A stretch of DNA of 64,000 bases, taken from contig OY727100.1 of the NCBI GenBank assembly GCA_963402885.1, positions 10,757,395 through 10,821,394 on the forward strand. Direction: 5' to 3'. This DNA comes from Antedon bifida. Its lineage: Eukaryota > Echinodermata > Crinoidea > Comatulida > Antedonidae. Of this stretch, positions 36,001 through 51,000 are shown piece after piece. Every line of letters starts with the position of its first letter. The stretch's first letter is position 1. The notes below the pieces were generated by a model. The model worked only from the letters and a program-made list of their open reading frames with translations. It searched no databases and was not told the origin of the DNA. The position numbers were made by a program, and so were the translations under genes.

Positions 36001-39000
36001 AGCTAGGACAGTTTTAAGCACCTTAGTTGGTCCTTTTATTGATCAAGGGCTTCTCTCATCCAGTGCCGGCCCACATTGACCTTAGAAACATTTGTATTAT
36101 ATGCTATAGGACAACCATTATTATTATAACCAATGCTGTTTTTTTACACACAAAAATTTGTTATGAATACAGTTCCCAAGAGGAGTAAAAATAGATATCA
36201 AAGATAAACATGGATTAGGGATAAAGCCGTCAGAATTCGGCTAATTACATTCAAGACAAAAGCTTACAATGCAATTATTGTTTTATTAGCGGATAAATGT
36301 GTTTAGATAAGATTGAAACTGTTTTACCACCTGCCTTGCAGAAATAAAATAACAATTTTCATTTTAAAGACGACGGCAAGGTGATGTATGAGTACAGTGG
36401 TTTTAAACAAAAGATTTATTAAATGAAAATAAATTTTACATGAAAAGTCAACGTTTTGACTTGACATTTGGGTGAAATTTAACAATGGTATGGAGAGAAA
36501 GACTGAGGGGAAGGGGGGGGGGGACCCCTTGTTTTTGTCAGAATTTGTATAAAAAACAATACAGTAACTCTAAAGCTCTGTCTACACTATCAAACTAGTT
36601 TGACAAAAAAAAGTGTGATGTGCCCAAATACGGTGGTGATATGACATCATCATGTCCATATTATTTGGCCATATCACATTTTTTTGTCACATCAAGTTTG
36701 TTGGTAGTGTAGACAGAGCTTAAAAGATATCTTCATATCTTCAGGTACTATCGGTATCTGGCCAGTTTGCCGACTCCCAGTTTGCCGACTCCAGTTTTCC
36801 GACTCCCAATTTGCCGACTGGCTATGTAAATGGTGTATCGAATAGCCAGTCGGCAAATGGAAAACCCACATTGCTGACAATAATAAAACTATGAAAAATC
36901 ATACTTTAATCAATGGTGTTTTGCAATGTCTTTTTCATATGCAAAAACGAAAAAATCATGCACTCTAGGCCACCTTTTTGGTCTGGTTTTATTTTTCTAT
37001 CTTATACATTTTTTGTTGGGATATAATTTTAAATTAATTATATATATTTATTTATTATGTCTTTTTATTGATATTTTCATTAACATTTAAAATATTTAAT
37101 TTATAAAAAATGACAAAAAACAACAGTGTAGCATTGCTAAAAAGGCCAATGGTTCTTGACATTTCTATCAATATTTATCATAACATGCCAATCAAGTCAT
37201 CAACAAAAACAAAGTCCTTGATCAACATAAATTAATGAACCATTATTATATTGACTACAACCATTATTTATCATTAGTACAAATGAATTACAGTATTAAT
37301 CTTGTTTAAGATCATTAAGGTATATTATATTGACAAAATGTTTTAATTTAAATTTGTCGTAAGTAGTGATTTAATTGAGTTCTTGTTTAATATTAACTTT
37401 GTAACGATTGTGTTGATAACTGAATACGAGTAGTGTTATTAAATAAACAACAGATTCATTTTAGTACATCTCTAATAGTTTAATTTAAATTTGTCATAAG
37501 TGTGAATTAAATAACCGAGGTCTGGTCCAATATTTACACTTTGTGTATTGATTGTGTAGATAAACTGAATAGGACTAGGTGAAAACAAACAATACAAATT
37601 TCAGTATTATTTAAGCATACCCTATTGTGTTATTATTGACTTAACTCTAATAGTTTAATTATAATTTGTATTAAGTTTCATTAATTAATTGTCGTTCTTG
37701 TCCAATGTAGTTTGTATATTGATTGTGTTGATAAACAGGAGCGTTATTATAGAATCAGTTTATAATTGTTGTCATATTTAAGTAATATGTGTATTTATTG
37801 ATTGTGAATACTATTGAACTACCAACTATAGATGACAGAAGCACTAACTTTAATAAATCATTTCTGTTTATAATTTTAATTGGAAGAAATTTCAACTTGA
37901 ACTTGGGTTGGAGAAACTGGAAAATTGCATCCCAAACTTCATTTTATAGCCTCTTTCTTTATATATACCAAAGTATTATATTATTGTTTAAAGGAATATC
38001 CCAATGATATATCCTCTTTCTCGTACTATATGAATGCACCGCCAATTATGTGTGTGTGGCTCTGATGTATTATGACAACTGAGTATTGATAATGAGGACT
38101 GTGCATTTGGAAAATATAGTTATGAGTTACAGTGGTGTGAATCAAAGTTCTTTTTTTTTAATTTTAAAAGCATTCAAGATGATGAAATGAACTTTTCTTT
38201 ACCTGCCAAATCAGCTTTACAGCTGTTGAACTAAGGACTTGTACTTCTACTATGCTCACTCCAGCCATGTTTAACTTCATTTGAGGGCTAATAGGAAGGG
38301 TAACTCTTGGTTGAGGAGTGACATGTGAATCTGGAGACACAAAAATAATTTAAATATAAGTTTAAATAGGTACATTACCAATGCAGATGAATTTTATTTG
38401 AAGGTTTGCACGGCGTTTGCGGTACACCACATATTAGTTCTGAAAGGAACTGTCGAGTTTCTCGACGTTTCGATCAATTCCCACTCTTGAAAGCATATTG
38501 ATCGAAACATCAAGAAACTCAACAGTTCTTTTCAGAACTAATATATGTGGTGTAACTTTGTATCAACAGATGAATTTTCATTCTAATTTTTTATTTGTTA
38601 TATACAGTAGAACACCTTCTGTACATGCCTATATAATGGACATCCTTATTAAGGGGACATTTTCATGTGAAACAAATGATGGAAATAATTATATGTTAGA
38701 ACACTGTGACTAACCCTTATTCAGGGGACAATTTCTTTGTCCTCGAAGGTGTTCCCTTGATAATGATAGGGGTTCTACTGTATCTGATATTTTTATATGG
38801 ATTCATCATCATAATTATAATATTTAACATGTTATTTCTGAGACTATACTTCAGTATTTCTTGCAGTTAAAATTAAACTTATAATATTATTATGTAAAAA
38901 TTTCAGTAGCTTGACTTGTGTCAAGTACACTAACATCTTAAATGGTTTAACAAAATCCAATACAATTTTCTTCTATGCTGGATGATTAGAATAAAAATGA

Positions 39001-42000
39001 ATAAATAACGATCTACGTACCTAATGTCGCAATAGGTTGAGATACTTCACTGGGCTTACCGAACCCTTGAACGTTCGCTGCCCGTACAATGAACCTGTAG
39101 CTTGTCAGGTGTCTAAGATTGTAAACATAAACTGGGGATGCTGGGATACGGTCAAGTAATACCATCCATCCAGCTAGAAATACAAAATTACATTATTATT
39201 AAATTTGAGAAATTGTCATGATATATCTTGTATCATAAAATTGTTTTAAATGAGATGCAAATAAATCAAATACACAAAATGGGAGAGAAGCCATATTTTA
39301 CATTTCGATCTTTTCTAATAAAAAATAATTAACATAGATATTAAATTATGTGACAGTAGCAATGTATTGTAAAGCAAGGATTATACATTTATATATCTCA
39401 TTGAGCTGCAACCATAGGCCTATCACTCATTTTTCTGTCCACAACGGCAGGGGCTGCCCACCCTGGTGGACCTGAGTACACCAGGGCAACCTCCTCTTCT
39501 GAAAGATGCACTGCACTGCATACGAATCAGATCTCTATGCTGGACCTCAAGTTTAAGGTACTTTTATTAAAAAGACCTGTTCTAACCTGCTAGTTTGCTA
39601 GTACAGTAGTAAATAATTAAAAATATTTCACCTTGTAAACCTTCATCTATAGAATACTCTAAACGGTAATGGCTAATGATGCTTCCTCCACTGTTTACTG
39701 GCTGTTGCCATGACAATAATGCAGAGCTTCCTGTGATATTATTAACAATCAGTTGCCGTGGCGATGAAGGTAAATCCTTTTCAGGTGGCATTTTTCGTAT
39801 TCCAATTTTCTCAATCTCATCTGCACCTGATAATAAAATGATTAACAATACTCTTAATGAAGTTGAATACAAATTTTACTTTAGAATAATAGCTCATTTC
39901 AAAAGACTCTGTAACATGTGTTTTATTAGTCTGGCTAAATTATGTCGGGTTCAGCCTCATTTAACATTTTCTAAAAAGAATTTCAATTTAAAATTCCACT
40001 ACAACACGTGGAGAGATTTAAAGATATAAAATATTGAAAATTATTATTTAAGGAGATTATGAAAATGAAAAATATAAGTTGCACTGACGAGACCTAATAA
40101 GACCAAAACAGTACTGTCTGCAGATTGGATATATATTTACTATATCTAATTTTTAAAAGACAATAAAAGTGGGATATGAAAGATCATTTTCCAGGGACTA
40201 GCATTTGGTAGTCAGTAATAAATTCTTGGCGACTCAATTAACTCAAACATAGGAGAACCACAGGGAGACTGTCTTAGTCCCATCCTTTTCACTACCTATC
40301 TAGCACATATCCTACAAAAATATGAACAAGAGCAACAACAAAAACAATATACACCCGAATTCACATTGAACAATGCAGATGACATATCTTTTGTATCTAC
40401 CTCACAAAGATACATAAATGAAATAAATGCAGACATTCCACGGTATCTACAAGACTATAATATAAAAGTTAACCCGTCAAAAAAAGAAGATTTTAAAATA
40501 AAAAGGAAAGGAAATGAAGACTGGCGAAACTGCAAATTCCTTGGAAGTAAGTTGGGAACCAGAGACAATGTAAATAACAGAAAATGTCTCGAATTAAGCA
40601 GCTTTCAGCAGGATAAATCACATACTTCAAAATAGAAAAATAAGAATAAACCTAAAAATGAGAGTCTTTAACATATACATCACAAGCATCTTTTGTATAA
40701 TTGTGAACTGTGGACAATGACTATCACTAAAAAGCGAAATCGATGTCTTTTAAAGAAAATCCCTAAAGAGAATAATAGGTATAAGGTGGCCGGAGAAAAT
40801 AAAAATTGAAGATTTGTACAAAAGACCAGGACAAATTGAGTGGAGTAAGAATGTAAAGAAAAGAAGGCTGACATGGTATGGTCACCTGCTCTGTTTAAAT
40901 GAAAACACACCAGCTAAGATTGCACTCGGAGAGGCTCAGAGAAAGACCAAAAGACCAAAAGGAAGAACAAAAACAACATGGCAAACATAAAAAAGGAAAC
41001 ATAACTTCTACATCTCGAATGCTTGCTCAAAAACATACTGAGTGGCGAACACAAGTGAGATTCGCAATGTCTAACGACGATTAGCGTTTAAGATGATGGA
41101 ATAAATTCTTTGAACTAATGGCGTGGTTTAATTGGAAAGCAATCTCTTAACGTTGAAAAGGACGTAGGAAAAATTCCATACCCCAATTTGCAATCCCTCG
41201 TTCCCAACACTCTAGATTATCTACCGATGAATGAAAAAATATACTATTTACAATTAGAATAAAAAATGAACTATTCTATTAATCTATATCAACATAAAAT
41301 AACAATATTTCTATTTTACTCTATTGCTAACACACTACAGCAGAAATACTGCAGTAACTGCAGCAGAATAATATAATCACCTATAACAAGCAGTGTGGCA
41401 TTCCACTTAGTTTGATAGCTACTTCTAGTTGCGACGCATGTGTATAAAGCTGAATCGGTGGAGTGGAGAGCCGAGATCTGCAGAGTTCCAGAATCTAGTT
41501 GTGTTATTCTTTAAAAAAGAAGAAAAAATTGAGTTAGAACATATCTAAACTTACGCTTTATTTTTATTTCATTTCTTATAGAAGTATGTATAGTTGTGCG
41601 ACAGAATATTTAATTTCTTCAGGTTGTAGAAAGGTTAGAAGACAAAATTAATAATAAAACTACTATATAAAAAAACTTAAATTAAATCAATCATAAAAAA
41701 GTACAGTACAGTCTCAAGGTTGTATATATTGTGTGCTAAATGTATTTAATGTATTATCTATATATATAAATATATATTATTTTTGCACTTAAAATTTTGA
41801 TTCATAATTTTGTGATAATATTTTTTTATTTAATATTTTTATGTGCACATTTTAATCTAGATTTGTACATTTAAATTGAATGGGTTTTTTTTGTTCTTTA
41901 AATTTTATATAGTTTTGGGTATTTTCTATTTTTTGAAAAAGTAAAAGCAGTTCAGTTTGTAATGCAATGTCTTTGTTTATTTATAAACCAGAATAGATTA

Positions 42001-45000
42001 AAACATTTTATTTGTAAAAAAACTTGATTTATGTAATTTTATTAAACATTCGGCAAATAGCCAGAGAAGTAACCATGGGCCAATGGCACAACACAGAAAT
42101 GGGTACCTCTTGAAACAATAATAAATATTTATATACAGAAACAGAATAAACTGGACATTAAATTTATGAAGAAAAAAATGTGCGTTTTGTTAATTTGCAC
42201 ATTCCAGTTTGATAAGGTGAACAGAATAATTTTAAGCATATGTCAGACATGTATGATGTCAATCCAACATATGAATATACTGCAGTAAGAGAATACATAT
42301 AGGAGGGAAGGATTTTAAAGATTATGGAGATTTAGTATGGAAATCGAGTTTGGATTGCTGGATCACGTTGATAAGTGCACATTGACGCACGTAATAGCAA
42401 TCCATGAACTCTTGGCATCTATAATATCATAATTATCATTTGAATGTTCGTTTTGAAAATAAAAAAAACCTTGTATTGCTGCAGGCATCATTAAAAACAA
42501 TATCATATTCTATGGCTAAAAGTCATAGTTGTTTGAACATTTTTGAAAGTCTGATTTTAACAAAATTGTTGAGAGCTGCCACCAAATAGCGCCTGACAGG
42601 GGTCCATGGATTAACTTGTAAAGTTTTAATAATTTTATAATGTGATAATTATAATATCGTTGGGATACTAGCAAAGATACCCAGCGCAGAGAAGTTACTC
42701 CCTCAATCCCAAAATGAATACTATTAAACAAGAATGAAAGTGTCATGCCGCGAATGCTTTTCAAGAAGTATTAACACCAAGGTTGTGAATAGGATGGTCG
42801 ATGCGATCTTGTTTACTACAATGTGTTACTGTATTACTATTTAGAGAATAACCTATGCATATTAATTAATTGCCATTATGACACCTATGTACTAGCGTAT
42901 GGAGTGTATATTGATATAGGCATATCTATTGTATTTAAAGTCTCTTCACCTTTTGTTCATTGGCTACAGTAGTATTGCTCAATAAATGTATTGGTAACCA
43001 AATAGTCTTGAGACTTATTTATGAACAAAACGAAGTAACAACGATGCCAGCCGTGACCTGCCCGATAGATGGATGTCTATACACCACACCGGATAACCTG
43101 GGAGATGCCATAGTTGCTGCACTGCTCACTGCACATGCCAGCTCACACTCTGCTTCGAACCAGACTAAGGTTGAACGGGTTAAACGGCCATCGATATCAT
43201 CAGCAGGCACCAGCGAGGAGTGGGACTACTTCCTGTCAAGGTGGAATGAGTATGCTGAAGCTACCAAAATCACTGGAAAGGAAAGAAACGTTCAGCTGCT
43301 GGAATGCTGCGATGATCAGCTAAGAAGGGACCTGATGCGATCAACCACAGGTGTATTAACTACAAAGCCTGAAGCTGACATCCTCGCTGGAATGAGAAAG
43401 TTGGCTGTTAGAGAGGAGAATCGCATGGTTGCCCGTGTAACTCTCCAAGACATGCGTCAAGATCGAGATGAGATTATACGGTCGTTTGCTGCACGTGTTC
43501 GTGGACAGTCGTCTGTTTGCAAATTCACTGTGAAGTGTACGGACTGCCAGACTGATATCTATTATTCGGATGAGATGGTGAAAGATGTTTTGATACGTGG
43601 CCTGGCAGATCAGGAAATTCAGCTTGACCTACTTGGGGAGCGCAACCAAGATATGACATTGGAAGCTGTCATTTCGTATATTGAGGCAAAAGAAGCTGGT
43701 AAGCGCTCTTCGTCTCGTCTTACAACTACAGGAGCATCGGCCAGCAGCTCATATCGACAACTGCAAAAGCAACATACTAAGATTGGCTCTGACCCAATTT
43801 GTACATATTGCGGTAATAAGGGACATGGTGCGAAGAGTTCACCAACGATGCGCAGGCAGGTATGCCCTGCCTATGGTAAAACCTGCTCCAAATGTGGCAT
43901 TAAACATCATATTGAATCAGTTTGTCGATCTTCGTCAAGGAAGGGTGATGCTAACAGTACCACAGCGTTGTGTACAACATTTCATGCAGATATGGTCGTT
44001 GCTCGGCCTCTTGCTCTTGACCATCACATATATGATGACTTGAATGACACTTGGATTCGAAAGAAGGCGGGACCACATCCATTCACCAAACTTATGGTAC
44101 AAGCCTTACCAGAGGACTATCAAGCACTGGGGTATAACCTCTCACAAAGTACTCCAAAAATTGAAGCCTTGGTCATGGCTGATACTGGTTGTCAAAGTTG
44201 CTTAGCTGGTACTGATATTTTACGTCGGCTGCAGATGAAAGTAACTCAGCTCCTACCAGTCTCGATGAAAATGAGGGCTGCAAATAATGGTGGAATCACG
44301 ATACTTGGTGCCGCCATCCTTCGATATAGTGGTGTGGATGAACTTGGTAAGACTGTCACTACTAGACAAGTTACGTATATCACCGAAAGCTCAGAAAAAA
44401 TATTCCTTAGTCGTGAGGCATGTATAGCACTCGGTATAGTCTCCAAGTCCTTCCCAATGATAGGTGAAACACCTAGGTCGGTGCCGATGACGACAACCCT
44501 CTCCGCCCAGGAACTTGAGACTATCACGTGCAAGTGTCCACTCAGAAAAGCACCACCACCTATGCCAAACAAACTGCCCTGTGAGCCTACAGACGGGAAT
44601 AGAAAAAGGCTTGAAAACTTTCTGTTAGAATATTATGCATCAAGCACCTTCAATGTCTGCGAACACCAACCACTGCCTCTTATGAAGGTTAAGCCTATGA
44701 AGTTGATGATTGATCCCGAGGCCAAACCTGTGGCACATCACACTCCAGTCCCAGTTCCTCTCCACTGGCGAGAAGCGGTTAAGGCTGGCATAGATCAAGA
44801 CGTCCGACTTGGGGTTATTGAACCTGTTCCAGTTGGTGAACCAGTCACTTGGTGTCATCGTATGGTCATATGCGCTAAGAAGAATGGTAAGCCAAGACGC
44901 ACAGTTGATTTACAGTCATTGAATGCACATGCTACACGAGAGACCCACCATACACAGTCACCGTTTCAACAAGCACGCTTAGTGCCTGCAAATAAAAAGA

Positions 45001-48000
45001 AAACTGTATTTGACGCATGGAATGGCTACCACAGCATCCCCATACTGCAGGAAGATCGACACTTTACAACTTTCATCACTCCATGGGGAAGGTATCGCTA
45101 CTGCGTCGCACCACAAGGTTACATAGCTTCAGGTGATGGTTATACACGAAGGTACGATGAAATTGTGTCTGACATTCCGGATAAAACAAAGTGTGTCGAT
45201 GATGCCATCCTATGGTCAGACAATTTGGAACAGAGCTTCTTCCAGGCAGCAAAATGGCTAGATGTTTGCGGTAAAAACGGTATAACACTGAACCCATCCA
45301 AGTTCACATTTGGACAAGATACAGTAGAATTTGCCGGATTTGAGATATCACCAACATCTGTCCGTCCATGTAAAAAATACTTGAATGCGATAATGGAATT
45401 TCCTACACCGAAGAATATATCTGACATACGATCTTGGTTTGGTTTGGTAAATCAAGTTGCCTATGCTTTTTCTGTAGCTGATCGAATGATACCGTTTCGA
45501 CAACTGTTGAAACCTGGGACACCATTTGAATGGAACAATAACCTACAACATATATTTGAAGAATCCAAACTCATTATAGTCAGTGAGATCGAGGAAGGTG
45601 TTAGAATATTCAACAATATGCGACCTACATGTCTTGCTACAGATTGGTCCAAGACGGGTATCGGATTCTGGTTGCTTCAGAAGCATTGCGAATGTCCATC
45701 TACCATACCATTCTGCTGCAGTACAGGTTGGAAGATCACGCTAGTTGGTAGTCGATTTACAAGCTCAGCCGAATCACGATATGCTCCAGTTGAAGGTGAA
45801 GCGTTGGCTGTCACATATGCACTTGAGAAAGCACGCTATTTTGTCCTAGGCTGTAATGATCTCACTATTGCAGTTGATCATAAGCCTCTATTAAAAATAT
45901 TTGGTGACAGATCGTTGGAGGACATTCCAAATGGACGTCTACGAAACCTAAAAGAGAAGACACTCCGGTACAGATTTCGAATGATTCATATACCCGGAGC
46001 ACGTCACCGAGCTGCTGACTCAATCTTTCGACACCCATGCGGCCTTAAGAATGTTCTTACACCAGTGCTTACGGACGAGGCCAATATAACCAACCTCAAC
46101 AACATGGAGACTACCTCACCAGTATTCTGCCTTCGGACCGACGATGTTGACTCAACCAGTGAGAGTGTCGATCAACAGTTACTTACCTTCAGCTCTATGG
46201 CGTTGGACGATCTACAATGTATTACGTGGGATAAAGTCAAGCTGGAGACAAATAGCGACGACAACATGGCCAATCTGCTCACTATAATTGAGTTGGGTAT
46301 GCCTCACTCACGCCATGAACTGCCTGGTATGCTACGTGAATACTTTTCAATCCGTGAGGACTTGAGTTCCATCGATGGTGTCATACTATATAAAGACCGC
46401 ATAGTTGTGCCACCTCGATTACGGCAAGATGTCCTAAAATCGCTACATGCTGCACATCAGGGAGTTTCGTCAATGATCGCACGAGCTGAAGCATCAATTT
46501 TTTGGCCCGGTATTACTAAGGATATTCAGGCTTATAGAGAGAGATGTAATGACTGCAACAGGATGACACCGTCTCAGCCTGCTGCACCACCTTATCCGCC
46601 AATGTATCCACGGTACCCATTTCAGTGCTTGTGTGCAGATTTTTTTCACCACAAGGGGAATAGCTACCTAGTCATCGTCGATAGATATTCAAACTGGCCA
46701 ATAATCGAAAAAGCATCTGAAGGGGCACAAGGACTCATAGCCACGCTCCGTCGAGTGTTTATGACCTTCGGCATCTGTGATGAACTATCTTCAGACGGAG
46801 GACCTGAATTCACATCAGGGAATACTCAGGAATTCCTGAAGTCGTGGGGCATTCATCACCGCCTATCATCAGTTGCTTTCCCGCATTCTAATTGTAGAGC
46901 AGAGGTAGGAGTGAAAACAGCCAAGCGCTTGATAACCAATAACACAGGCCCCCATGGTGAACTGGACACTAATGCATTTCAACAGGCAATTCTTCAGTAC
47001 AGGAACACACCGGATCCAATAACCAAAACATCTCCCGCTATATGTGTCTTTGGACGTCCGATTAAGGATCTGATACCAATTCTTGAAAGCAAATACTTGC
47101 CGCATCCGACATGGCAGAGCACTTTAGAAGACCGTGAAATGGCACTTCGGAATCGCCACATGCATTCTGCAAAGTACTGGACGCAACACACTCGCCGTCT
47201 TCCACCCTTAATTGTGGGTGATTTGGTACGAGTCCAAAACCAAACTGGCCCACATCCAACTAAATGGGACAAGACAGGAACAGTCGTCGAAGTACGCCAA
47301 TTCGACCAATATATGGTAAGGGTTGATGGTTCTGGTAGGATCACGTTGCGTAACAGACGTTTCCTTCGAAAGTACATACCTGTATATCAACCGGAACTCA
47401 AACGCACCATATCTGAAGACCTTCGTTTCCTCCCTGTGAAACAGGCACCAGCACTAATAGCTCCTACGCCAGCCCATTCTCCCACAGACATAACACCACC
47501 TCAATCTATACCTGCACCGCTTGAAAACCAACCGTCTGCTACAGATAGGACAACAAAAGCATCCGCTGGAACTGTACCTTTACCGGAATGCCACCCGACG
47601 GCTGCAGATAAGACACTGACCAAGCCTCCGACCGAAACCGTACCAGTCCTGCCAGTAGTTGTTCCACGTCGTTCGGATCGCAAAAGACAACCTCCTTTGC
47701 GCTATGGGTTTGAGGACAATTAACTATTAAATTAGTCTTTGATGACCTAAAGACTGGGGGAGGTAGAGAATAACCTATGCATATTAATTAATTGCCATTA
47801 TGACACCTATGTACTAGCGTATGGAGTGTATATTGATATAGGCATATCTATTGTATTTAAAGTCTCTTCACCTTTTGTTCATTGGCTACAGTAGTATTGC
47901 TCAATAAATGTATTGGTAACCAAATAGTCTTGAGACTTATTTACTATTATTACAGAGTACATGCATTGTAATACAGTACGAAGGTTGTGTTCACGATGGA

Positions 48001-51000
48001 TTGACGAAATCTTGTACAGTATATAACCTATTCGTGAAAGTTCCATGTCGCGAAAGTTCCAAATCGCCTTTTTTTTTTTTTCAAACATTGCAGAATAACA
48101 CTACTGTAATAATTTTATTTTTTGGTGTTTTTATTCTTCAAAAAAAACTTACCTGTCATTCCTACTGATGGGTGCATTATTTTTCAGCCACAATATGTTG
48201 GTTTGGTCTGTAGATACAACCTGACAAGGAAGCATTGCATTCTCTCCGACAGTTAATGTTTGGTTGACAACTCCAATATCTATCACTGGTGGGTAACTAT
48301 CTATTACAGCTAAAATGAAAAAAATTAAATAAGATTTTATTTAATCATATTATTTATTTTATCTTTTGTATTATAATATTTGATGTTATTGTTTGTCCTC
48401 CTTTTCTCATTTTTTTAGTATTTTTCCGTGTGTTTATTGTTTAAGTTTATTTAAGTTAGGCATTTATTTTCTTTTATCAAATTTATCAAGGAAATAAATG
48501 AGGTAGGTATGACAAAATACAACAAAATTAATATCAAGAAGAGATCAAAATGCTCGGCACATTGTAGATCATGGCAGTCAATGAATACTGGGGTTTTAAT
48601 TCGAAGAGGATGTTTATTCAAAATGTTGTTCTATAATTGGGTGGGAAAGGCATCTGGTTTATTCAAGGGGTGGGGATGGCATCTGGTTTATTCAAGGGGT
48701 GGGGATGGCATCTGGTTTATTCAAGGGGTGGGGAAGGCATCTGGTTTATTCAAGGGGTGGGGATGGCATTCAAAGTGGAGTGTTTATTCGAAATATAGTA
48801 ACTCTTGGGTTAGAAAGCACATAATTTAAGCACCATAGCACTTAACTGTCCACTTTCTTCACGTAAATATTATTGACCATGGCACGTAGGTCTAACATTA
48901 AATGTGGCTAATAAAACATTTACCATTACAATACAAGGACCTTATCAACCAAGGTTTTAAATCTACTTAATTCATTTTGAAGCTAGAGATAAATTACAAC
49001 CCCATCTGTGTGAAATATTTCATAATGTTACTGTTGTAACCATGGCAGTGACATTGAACCCCCCCAGGTACCCACTCATACTCCTGGTTAGAGAGAGATA
49101 ATATAGATGATGCACTTTGCCAAGGACACAATAAGCAATACTGTAGATATATTATATGATACAGTGGAGTTATCTTTATTAATTAAACCAGGCCTTGATT
49201 TGTCATTTAAAAAATTCTGATATAAAAATAGAATATAGATATATAATGTTCATAAAACATGACTGTAACAGACCTTTCAAGTATATCGGAATGTCCGTAT
49301 ACTACAGAAGTACGCCAAAAATGCGTGTGTACGGAAATTAAAATAAATCCTACAGAAATTCATACAAACTACTGTATAAAGCAAAATTTTGATTTGGCCT
49401 TGAATTATGGGTGTGTAAAACACAATAATTATGGACAAATCAACAACCAACATAACAAAAAGGCCTGATTCCAGGGTTTACCGCAATCTTCCGTACGAGC
49501 ATTAAAACACAGTATGTGGCCTTTTGTTTTTATGGTGCACCAAGTAAGTAACTGCAATGCACTGTCAAGTGATTATGCGCAAACACGCGTGTATGCGCAG
49601 AGTGACTGTTTGACGTGATGTCATTTTTTGTTAATACTACTTAAATTAATAAAAACAATTAATATGAGGACTAAGGCTGTATTATCAAAACTAAATAATT
49701 TTTTTAAAAGAGTTTAATTAACCTTTGCTGGCACTCATTCTTTAACTTGGAGAGGCAGCATGAATAAAACATGCGTTGTCACAGTAAAAAAAGACACCTA
49801 ACCCAATAACCCGGGTATTTATCACAATTTAAATACAAGAAGCAAATCGAAAAACACTTTAGTCTTACCAAAATGGCATAATGATTCTGGTAAAAGAACA
49901 TTTCAATACCGCTCAGTCAAACTCTGGAATAATCTTTCACCAGATATTCGCAGCTCTATAAATTCATTAACTTTGCAATCGTTTAAAAATTTGATCTAAC
50001 TGTATTTTTCTCTTGCTTCTTGTGATATTGTAGTCTTTAAAAACGTTTTCATAATTTTCCATTTTTATTGTTTATATTTGTAATTTGTAAGTGTTAACTG
50101 GACTTCAAGGAAGAACAATGTACAAATATTGAATGAATATCCAGAATAAAGAAAGATTTCTATCTATCTATCTATATTATGATACAATATTATGCTGACT
50201 TCTAATTAATTTCAGTTCTCTTATTGAAAAATGTCCATAAATATAAATATATCTGTTTTATATGCATCGTGTCAATATTTCCACACATGTTCATTTTTGT
50301 AAATGTTTAAAATATCACTATTTTTCACATAACACCAATAGCAATGAAGCCCATTATATACACACTTATCAAAAAGTGAAAGTACATTTCAAAGGTCAGC
50401 TGGAGAATGACATAATGGATGGTTTGATGCAATTACTTTTTTTTAAAGTACGTTAGGCTGATCGTAAAACATTTGATCGATGCAAACAGAAAGAAAAATC
50501 GCTCAGTTTATTAACAACCTCTTGCTTGGAGTTAGTCAATATAAATAAAAGTATATTACCAATTGACAGTAGGTTTAATTTATATGATGCAATTAATTTG
50601 TTTAAAGATTTAAAGTTTGAGTTTAAAATAATTTAGTAAGCAAAAAATAGAATTCACAGATGTGTATATTCTTTATGAACAATTAGTGTGGGATAATTCA
50701 TTTGATCGTCTAAATTTAACTTCTCTACATTTGTAAAACATTATTATTGCAATCCACAAAATCCCCATAATGTTGCATAAACAAACATTATTGATAATTT
50801 CCATAGCAACAACTTTGTAATTTCATTTATCAATTATACGGCTCTTGTTATGGACAATTCAAGGTGCGTGTTCACAAGAGCCCGACTGTCTGTCATGCCA
50901 AATTCACCTGCGATAATGTCGGATCGTTACCTAAATGCAAAGATGTTCTAACACTGAGATACCAAGGACGTATAATGATATATCGAACACATTGTGAATT

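Larger units (their letters stand above)
42842..47942 (+). mobile_element. Apparently intact Gypsy-order LTR retrotransposon (5.1 kb)
   Basis: Two 179-bp LTRs (42842-43020 and 47764-47942) look identical throughout. They flank a single uninterrupted Gag-Pol frame and a purine tract (CTGGGGGAGG) before the 3' LTR. ACTATT at 42836-42841 and at 47943-47948 is the likely target duplication; the match can be stretched to TTACTATT, because the LTR end is ambiguous. LTR ends are TAGAGAATAA...GACTTATTT, not the usual TG...CA. No tRNA-type primer site beginning TGG follows the 5' LTR. It is inserted antisense in a ROBO intron. Confidence 0.95.

Noticed and set aside
43019..47683. Numerous minus-strand and off-frame ORFs within the retrotransposon
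   Set aside because: They overlap the Gag-Pol frame and have no domains of their own. No envelope-like frame was found.
49259..49468. 69-codon plus-strand frame
   Set aside because: No domain or splice context, and it lies within a ROBO intron on the other strand.
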